Source: Alphaproteobacteria bacterium | GTDB taxonomy: Bacteria > Pseudomonadota > Alphaproteobacteria > Micropepsales > Micropepsaceae | Assembly: GCA_015654715.1 (NCBI GenBank) | Contig: JAATGK010000376.1 | Coordinates: 1 to 11,331, forward strand | Length of the DNA stretch: 11,331 bases | Reading direction: 5' to 3' | Shown here: piece after piece, positions 7,551 through 11,331 of the stretch | How positions within the stretch are numbered: the first letter of the stretch is position 1 | Layout: every line of letters starts with the position of its first letter | Notes under the pieces: model-generated | The model's input: only the letters and a program-made list of their open reading frames with translations | Told to the model about the DNA's origin: nothing | The model's database searches: none | Made by a program: the position numbers and the translations under genes

Positions 7551-7579
7551 TTGATATTTGGCGGTCCGCAGGAAATAAC
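7551..7579 (+). promoter_or_regulatory. Weak candidate promoter of the DeoR-type regulator
   Basis: TTGATA (7551-7556) is a fair -35 box and AATAAC (7574-7579), 17 bases on, a poor -10. The pair would start transcription about 60 bases before the regulator. Downstream, TGCCAAG occurs twice (7590-7596 and 7602-7608), 12 bp apart, which could be a site near the transcription start. Confidence 0.28.
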
Positions 7580-7645
7580 ACCTTAAGACTGCCAAGAAGA
7601 ATGCCAAGTGCAGGTTAATGCGCACGAGTCGGAGCCGAACGGAGT

Positions 7646-8455
7646 ATGAACGCAACATCGAATGCACCGTCGCCATCGGGAAAGACGACGCGGGATACGA
7701 GCGAGCGCCGCCGCCAGATCACGACGATGATCAAGTCGCGGGGCAGCGTTCAGGTCGTGGCCCTCGCGGACATGTTCAGTGTCTCCATGCAGACTATTCG
7801 CAAGGATCTGCATTATCTCGAGGAGCATGGTATCGCCGCGCGCGCTTATGGCGGAGCCATCTCGGCTGAAGTGGTCAATCTGAGCGAGCCGCCGATCGAA
7901 ACCAAGCGGGTCAGTCATACCGACGAGAAAGAGCGCATCGGCCGGTTAGCGGCGGCGATGATCGAACCGGGCGATTCCATCATGCTCGATTCAGGCACCA
8001 CGACGCTGCAGATCGCCCGTTTCCTGCCCGACGAAGAAGACATTACCGTCGTCACCAACGATTTCGGCGTGCTCGCCGCCTTGACGCAGAAGCGCAAGAT
8101 CAAGGCCGTTATGCTGGGCGGCGAACTGCGCCGCAAGAACATGGCGTTCTACGGCGCCAAAACCGTCGCGGCCCTCAATGACCTGCTGCTCGACAAGTTG
8201 TTTCTCGGGGTGGACGGCTTCGACGTGGAGCGCGGTATCACGACTCATCACGAGCCCGAGGCGCTTTTGAACCGCAAGATGGTCGAGACGGCGCGCCGCG
8301 TCATCGCCGTGACGGATTCGTCGAAGTTCGGCAAGGTGTGTCTGCACCGGATCATCGACGCCGGCGAGATCGACGATCTGGTGACCGACACCGGCGCTCC
8401 CGAGTTCATTCGCAGCGCTGCGGAACGCCTTAATTTCCACCTGCACTTGGCTTGA
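7646..8455 (+). CDS. DeoR/GlpR-family transcriptional repressor of sugar metabolism
   Basis: 269-residue repressor, normal family length (about 250) plus a short polar N-terminal tail. The DeoR winged helix-turn-helix spans about residues 19-75, with the recognition part MFSVSMQTIRKDLHYLEEHG (43-62). The C-terminal DeoRC sensor domain (about 90-255) has the sugar-phosphate pocket motifs DSGTTT (115-120), GGELRRKN (158-165), GVDGFD (188-193) and DSSKFGK (224-230). Such proteins normally repress sugar genes and let go when a phosphorylated sugar binds. The start ATG is preceded by GGAG at 1 base and another GGAG at 11 bases, both awkwardly spaced, so translation may be weak. An in-frame stop at 7616-7618 rules out an earlier ATG. 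It is divergent from the receptor and convergent with the amidohydrolase, and is the likely local regulator. Which sugar phosphate it senses cannot be told. Confidence 0.94.
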   Translation: MNATSNAPSPSGKTTRDTSERRRQITTMIKSRGSVQVVALADMFSVSMQTIRKDLHYLEEHGIAARAYGGAISAEVVNLSEPPIETKRVSHTDEKERIGRLAAAMIEPGDSIMLDSGTTTLQIARFLPDEEDITVVTNDFGVLAALTQKRKIKAVMLGGELRRKNMAFYGAKTVAALNDLLLDKLFLGVDGFDVERGITTHHEPEALLNRKMVETARRVIAVTDSSKFGKVCLHRIIDAGEIDDLVTDTGAPEFIRSAAERLNFHLHLA

Positions 8456-8461
8456 TGGCTT

Positions 8462-8476
8462 GGGGCGTGAGGCCCC
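8462..8476. terminator. GC hairpin between convergent regulator and amidohydrolase genes
   Basis: GGGGC-GTGAG-GCCCC is a perfect 5-bp stem right after the regulator stop codon (8453-8455). It lacks a T tract on either strand, so at most it is a weak or Rho-assisted terminator or an mRNA 3'-end stabiliser. The gap of 59 bp to the amidohydrolase stop codon holds nothing else clear. Confidence 0.35.
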
Positions 8477-8514
8477 GCCGAGCTTAGCGCCCGGCAGGGA
8501 AAATACGTGTCCGC

Positions 8515-9594
8515 TTACTGCCCGGCGAGAAAAACGCGTTTGGCATTGCGGTAATAGATCTTGTCGATGACGGTGCGCGGCAGGGCGAGACCCTTGATGT
8601 CGGCTTTCAGATCAGCCACGTGCTGGGTTTCCGGCGTCGCCAGATAGCGCCAGTCCATTTCCCAAAAAGCCTGCGCCTCGCGCGTGAACTGAGCAGGTTT
8701 ATCCGAGGGATTCTGCGCCAGATCGCTGCCGTAGAGCAGGCGATCCTGATACTTGATATAGAAGGCGCGCACTTTCTTGTAGTCGCGGGCGGATTGGTAC
8801 ATCACCTGCGTCATGCGCGCGGCGAGATCGACATTGGCATTCGGATAACGGTCAAGGAAAGCCGCCAGCCGGTCGACGCTCCATTCCAGGCTCGCCATAT
8901 GCGCGCCGACAAAGTGCAGGTCCGGGTGCTTTGCCACGAAGCGGTCGCGTGCCGCCATCAGCGTTTCGTAGGACGGCCCTTCGGGGTGCAGATACATGTA
9001 ATAGTTGGGATGCTCCTTGAAATAGGAGCGGTCGTTGTCGGTACTCATTTGGTCGAGCGGCAGCCAGCAGTTCTTCGGCTCACCCTGGTGATCGATCAAT
9101 GGTAACTGCAGGGAGATGATGTGGGCGATGACCGGATCGAAGCCCGGATCGTCGAGCATGATTTTGTGGCCCTTGGCGTCGGTTTCGATGAGACCGACGT
9201 TCTTCCAAATTTTCACCGCCACGGCGCCGGCGGCTTTTTCCGCGTTGAGGCGCTGGTTCACCCGCTCTGCCCAGCCCGGTGTGCCGAAGCCTTTCATCGC
9301 GAAGGCGGTTGTGAAGTGAAAATGGAGTTTGTCGCGCGCCCGCAGTGCATGCGCGACGGTCGCTTGGTCCGAGAGGGACGGAAAATCCGGATAATCGACG
9401 TTGATCGACAACAGTTCGAAATTATTCTTGCGGGCGAGGGCGAGGAAGGTGTCGTCGGCCACGTTGTCATGGACGTGGGAATCGATTTTGGGAACGCGGG
9501 CGAAATCGGCCATGCTGTAAGGTGTTTCGGCGCCGGCGGCCTGGCCGGCCCACATCAGGATGGCGGTGCTAAGAACGGCAATGGTGTTGCGCAT
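8515..9594 (-). CDS. Exported amidohydrolase (Amidohydrolase_2 type TIM-barrel hydrolase)
   Basis: 359-residue metal-dependent hydrolase with an N-terminal signal peptide (cleavage probably AGA-ET, residues 20-24), so it acts in the periplasm. Metal and active-site residues of the amidohydrolase superfamily are in order: HVH (His40 and His42), Lys128 in VKIWKN, His169 in IDHQGEP, His232 in GAHMAS and Asp291 in YGSDLA. The ATG at 9594 is chosen over the longer open frame to 9942 because it starts the signal peptide and has GGGGGG 3 bases before ACT-ATG. The Amidohydrolase_2 (COG2159-like) class contains lactonases, decarboxylases and amidases. In a sugar locus an aldonolactonase or a hydrolase of a sugar-linked acyl group is plausible but unproven. 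It is divergent from the alpha-galactosidase with 121 bp between, and convergent with the DeoR-type gene. Confidence 0.9.
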   Translation of the reverse strand: MRNTIAVLSTAILMWAGQAAGAETPYSMADFARVPKIDSHVHDNVADDTFLALARKNNFELLSINVDYPDFPSLSDQATVAHALRARDKLHFHFTTAFAMKGFGTPGWAERVNQRLNAEKAAGAVAVKIWKNVGLIETDAKGHKIMLDDPGFDPVIAHIISLQLPLIDHQGEPKNCWLPLDQMSTDNDRSYFKEHPNYYMYLHPEGPSYETLMAARDRFVAKHPDLHFVGAHMASLEWSVDRLAAFLDRYPNANVDLAARMTQVMYQSARDYKKVRAFYIKYQDRLLYGSDLAQNPSDKPAQFTREAQAFWEMDWRYLATPETQHVADLKADIKGLALPRTVIDKIYYRNAKRVFLAGQ

Positions 9595-9626
9595 AGTCCC
9601 CCCTTTAGGTGTTTCTCTCGGGTTGA

Positions 9627-9640
9627 TATCTTTCGGTTTC
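9627..9640 (+). promoter_or_regulatory. Candidate DeoR-family operator, copy 2
   Basis: TATCTTTCGGTTTC, followed by ATTCTTTTTG, lies in the 121-bp gap between the amidohydrolase and the alpha-galactosidase. It differs from the copy at 7451-7464 at one base only. A related half, GTTTCTCTCGGGTTGA (9611-9626), lies 15 bp upstream measured from TCG to TCG, like GTTTTCTCGTTTGAG near the first copy. CTTTCGGTTTCATT recalls AgaR-type operators. Confidence 0.5.
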
Positions 9641-9651
9641 ATTCTTTTTGT

Positions 9652-9677
9652 TTGCATCCAGTAGCGGAAATATGCAA
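9652..9677. repeat. Inverted repeat TTGCAT-N14-ATGCAA in the alpha-galactosidase promoter
   Basis: TTGCAT (9652-9657) and ATGCAA (9672-9677) are exact reverse complements, 20 bp apart centre to centre, or about two helical turns. They lie 39 to 64 bases before the alpha-galactosidase ATG and could bind a dimeric regulator. The TTGCAT also resembles a -35 box, but no good -10 sits 17 bases after it. Confidence 0.35.
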
Positions 9678-9715
9678 CATAAAAATACTTGCAGGCCAAT
9701 CCTGGAGGTTCCGCC

Positions 9716-11331
9716 ATGCTGCTCCCGCTCTGCCGTCGCTCCGTTTTAACCCTTCTGTCCGGCGCCGCGTTGATGCCCGCCGCAATGGCTGAGTCCCGTC
9801 CGGCGTGCCGGATCGCGGACGCGCGAATCGCCCTGGAATTCGATGATGGGCTGCAAAGCCGTGTGCAGTTCCGCTCTGCCGGGATCTGGCTCACGCTGAC
9901 GGATTTCGACGCGTCGGAAAGCCTGCATTTGGCCGGCGGCAAGGCGGCAGGTCCGTTCCGGTTTGTCAGCCATCATGAGGCCTCGATTCGCGACCGGTCA
10001 GGCGCGGGACGGCGCCACCAGATCGTCGGGCAAACTGCTGACGGTATCGAGAAGACCGTCACGCTCACGCTTTACGACCGCCATCCTGGTTTTGTCCTGC
10101 AGCGCGTGACCTACCGCAACACTGGCACGCGGCCGCTGGAAGTCGACGGTTGGGGCAGCAGCGCCCATATGCTGAAGGATTCTGGGCGGGGATTCTGGTC
10201 GTGGAACGGCTCGTCGCATGAAGACCGGCGCGACTGGGTATTGCCGGTCAAGGCAGGGTTCAATCAGGCGAACTTCATGGGGATGAACGGGGCCGACTAC
10301 GGCAGCGGCACGCCCATCGTCGATGTTTGGCGCCCGGATGCCGGTCTGGCGGTCGGCCATGTCGAGATGGCACCGAAACTTGTCTCGCTGCCGCTGGTCG
10401 GCACGGTACGTGGCGCCGCCGTTGCGGTCGATATGGACGACAAGCAGACGCTGGCGCCCGGTGCCGCGCTGTCCACGTTCGAGACGTTTCTGACCGTCCA
10501 TAACGGTGATTTCTTCGTCACGCTGGAAACCTATCAAAAGCTGATGACCGAGCGCGGACTTGGGGCGCCGAAGCGGTTCGCTGGAACCTATGAAAGCATC
10601 TGGTGTGCTTGGGGCTACGGCCGCGAGGTGACGGTGGCGGAGGTGAGGGGGGCGATGCCCAAAGCGGCCGAGCTGGGCCTCAAATGGGCGGTGCTCGACG
10701 ACGGCTGGCAGAAGGCAATCGGCGACTGGACACCCAGCGCCCAGAAGTATCCGGCCGGCGATGCCGACATGAAGGCATTGGTGAAGACGATCAAGGATGC
10801 GGGCATGCGGCCGCGGCTGTGGATTTCACCGTTGGCGGCGGCCCCCGGCTCCGATCTCTTGCACGATCACAGCGACATGCTGCTGCGCGGCCGGGACGGT
10901 GAGCCGCAAATGGTATCGTTCTGGAACAGCTTCACGCTCTGTCCCGCTTACGGCCCGACGGTCGAGTGGGGCAAGCGGGTGATGGCCAAGATCATCGGCG
11001 AATGGGGCTTCGAAGGCGTCAAGATCGATGGTCAGCACCTCAACGGCGTGGCGCCCTGCCACAACCCGGATCACCATCACGCCCATCCCACCGATTCCGT
11101 CGAAGGGTTGCAGAATTTCTGGAAGGCTGTTTACGACACCGTGCATGCCATCAATCCGAAGGCGGTCGTGGAAATCTGCCCCTGTGGCGACAGCTATGCC
11201 TATTACAATTTCCAGGCCATGGATCAGGCGCCGGCGTCCGATCCGGAATCCTCGTTCCAGGTGCGGCTCAAGGGCAAATCGCTCAAGGCCTTGATGGGGC
11301 CGGCGGCGCCTTTCGCGGGCGATCATGTCGA
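9716..11331 (+). CDS. Exported GH36-type alpha-galactosidase (right end cut off)
   Basis: Hydrolyses terminal alpha-galactosyl units. The frame is open from the ATG at 9716 to the window end, 538 codons without stop. GGAGG lies 7 bases before the ATG. A signal peptide, with CRRSVLTLL (6-14) resembling a twin-arginine or Sec n-region and cleavage at AMA-ES (after residue 25), sends it to the periplasm. An N-terminal beta-supersandwich (about 30-275) is followed by the TIM barrel with CAWGYG (near 302), LDDGWQ (327-332), and FEGVKIDGQ, where Asp438 is the expected nucleophile. EICPCGDS replaces the ECxSGGGR-like strand, and SDPESS gives Asp509 as the expected acid/base. A histidine-rich loop follows the nucleophile (HHHAH, 453-457). 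Family GH36 (or the related melibiase group) is clear; linkage and natural substrate are inferred. Divergent from the amidohydrolase. Confidence 0.9.
   Translation, partial: MLLPLCRRSVLTLLSGAALMPAAMAESRPACRIADARIALEFDDGLQSRVQFRSAGIWLTLTDFDASESLHLAGGKAAGPFRFVSHHEASIRDRSGAGRRHQIVGQTADGIEKTVTLTLYDRHPGFVLQRVTYRNTGTRPLEVDGWGSSAHMLKDSGRGFWSWNGSSHEDRRDWVLPVKAGFNQANFMGMNGADYGSGTPIVDVWRPDAGLAVGHVEMAPKLVSLPLVGTVRGAAVAVDMDDKQTLAPGAALSTFETFLTVHNGDFFVTLETYQKLMTERGLGAPKRFAGTYESIWCAWGYGREVTVAEVRGAMPKAAELGLKWAVLDDGWQKAIGDWTPSAQKYPAGDADMKALVKTIKDAGMRPRLWISPLAAAPGSDLLHDHSDMLLRGRDGEPQMVSFWNSFTLCPAYGPTVEWGKRVMAKIIGEWGFEGVKIDGQHLNGVAPCHNPDHHHAHPTDSVEGLQNFWKAVYDTVHAINPKAVVEICPCGDSYAYYNFQAMDQAPASDPESSFQVRLKGKSLKALMGPAAPFAGDHV

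Larger units (their letters stand above)
7364..7645. promoter_or_regulatory. AT-rich divergent control region between receptor and DeoR-type regulator
   Basis: 282 bp without a gene, clearly more AT-rich than its surroundings (especially 7385-7560). It must drive the receptor leftwards and the regulator rightwards. It holds several short T-rich motifs built around TCG on the plus strand: ATGTTTCGATTTA (7411-7423), TATCTTTCGTTTTC (7451-7464) and GTTTTCTCGTTTGAG (7501-7515). It also holds a small inverted repeat AGTGG-TGCT-CCACT (7514-7527), ACTGCA twice 20 bp apart (7525-7530, 7545-7550), and the odd palindrome GCGG-T-CCGC (7561-7569). DeoR-family repressors such as AgaR bind T-rich CTTTCGTTT-like sites, often in several copies, so this looks like a repressor-controlled region. 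Confidence 0.65.

Noticed and set aside
9595..9942. Upstream extension of the amidohydrolase frame to 9942
   Set aside because: It would overlap the alpha-galactosidase start and place the signal peptide over 100 residues inside; the ATG at 9594 has a strong ribosome site.

Overview
The window looks like chromosomal DNA from a carbohydrate-scavenging alphaproteobacterium, probably of the Caulobacterales/Sphingomonadales type. This rests on the moderately high GC, the strong Shine-Dalgarno sites, a TonB-dependent receptor of the Xanthomonas/Caulobacter sugar-transporter kind, and several exported enzymes. The lineage is an inference from gene content; there is no rRNA or marker gene here.

Left part (1-2072): two short-chain dehydrogenase/reductase (SDR) genes lie in tandem on the minus strand; the first is cut by the window edge. 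A LysR-family regulator is transcribed divergently on the plus strand. The 106-bp gap between regulator and SDR pair carries a 10-bp-phased direct repeat that could be the LysR site.

Middle part (2146-7363, all minus strand, read right to left): a large TonB-dependent receptor, a strong terminator-like hairpin and a second hairpin, then a Tat-exported TIM-barrel protein that resembles a glycoside hydrolase but is not assigned to a family, then a small histidine phosphatase (phosphoglycerate-mutase superfamily).

Right part (7364-11331): an AT-rich 282-bp divergent promoter region, a DeoR/GlpR-family sugar-phosphate-type repressor on plus, an exported amidohydrolase on minus, and a GH36 alpha-galactosidase on plus with a signal peptide, cut by the right edge after 538 codons. 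The alpha-galactosidase has no complete ORF in the window but is open without a stop from 9716 to the end.

Read together, 2927-11331 looks like a galactoside or other oligosaccharide utilisation locus: substrate crosses the outer membrane through the TonB receptor, is cut by exported hydrolases (GH36 and perhaps the unassigned Tat-exported protein), and the genes are controlled by the DeoR-family repressor. The best new observation is a 14-bp motif, TATCTTTCGKTTTC, found in the same orientation in both divergent intergenic regions flanking the DeoR-family gene and amidohydrolase (7451-7464 and 9627-9640, 13 of 14 bases identical). It is a good candidate operator tying receptor, regulator, amidohydrolase and alpha-galactosidase into one regulon. 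No tRNA, rRNA, CRISPR array, insertion sequence or phage gene was seen.
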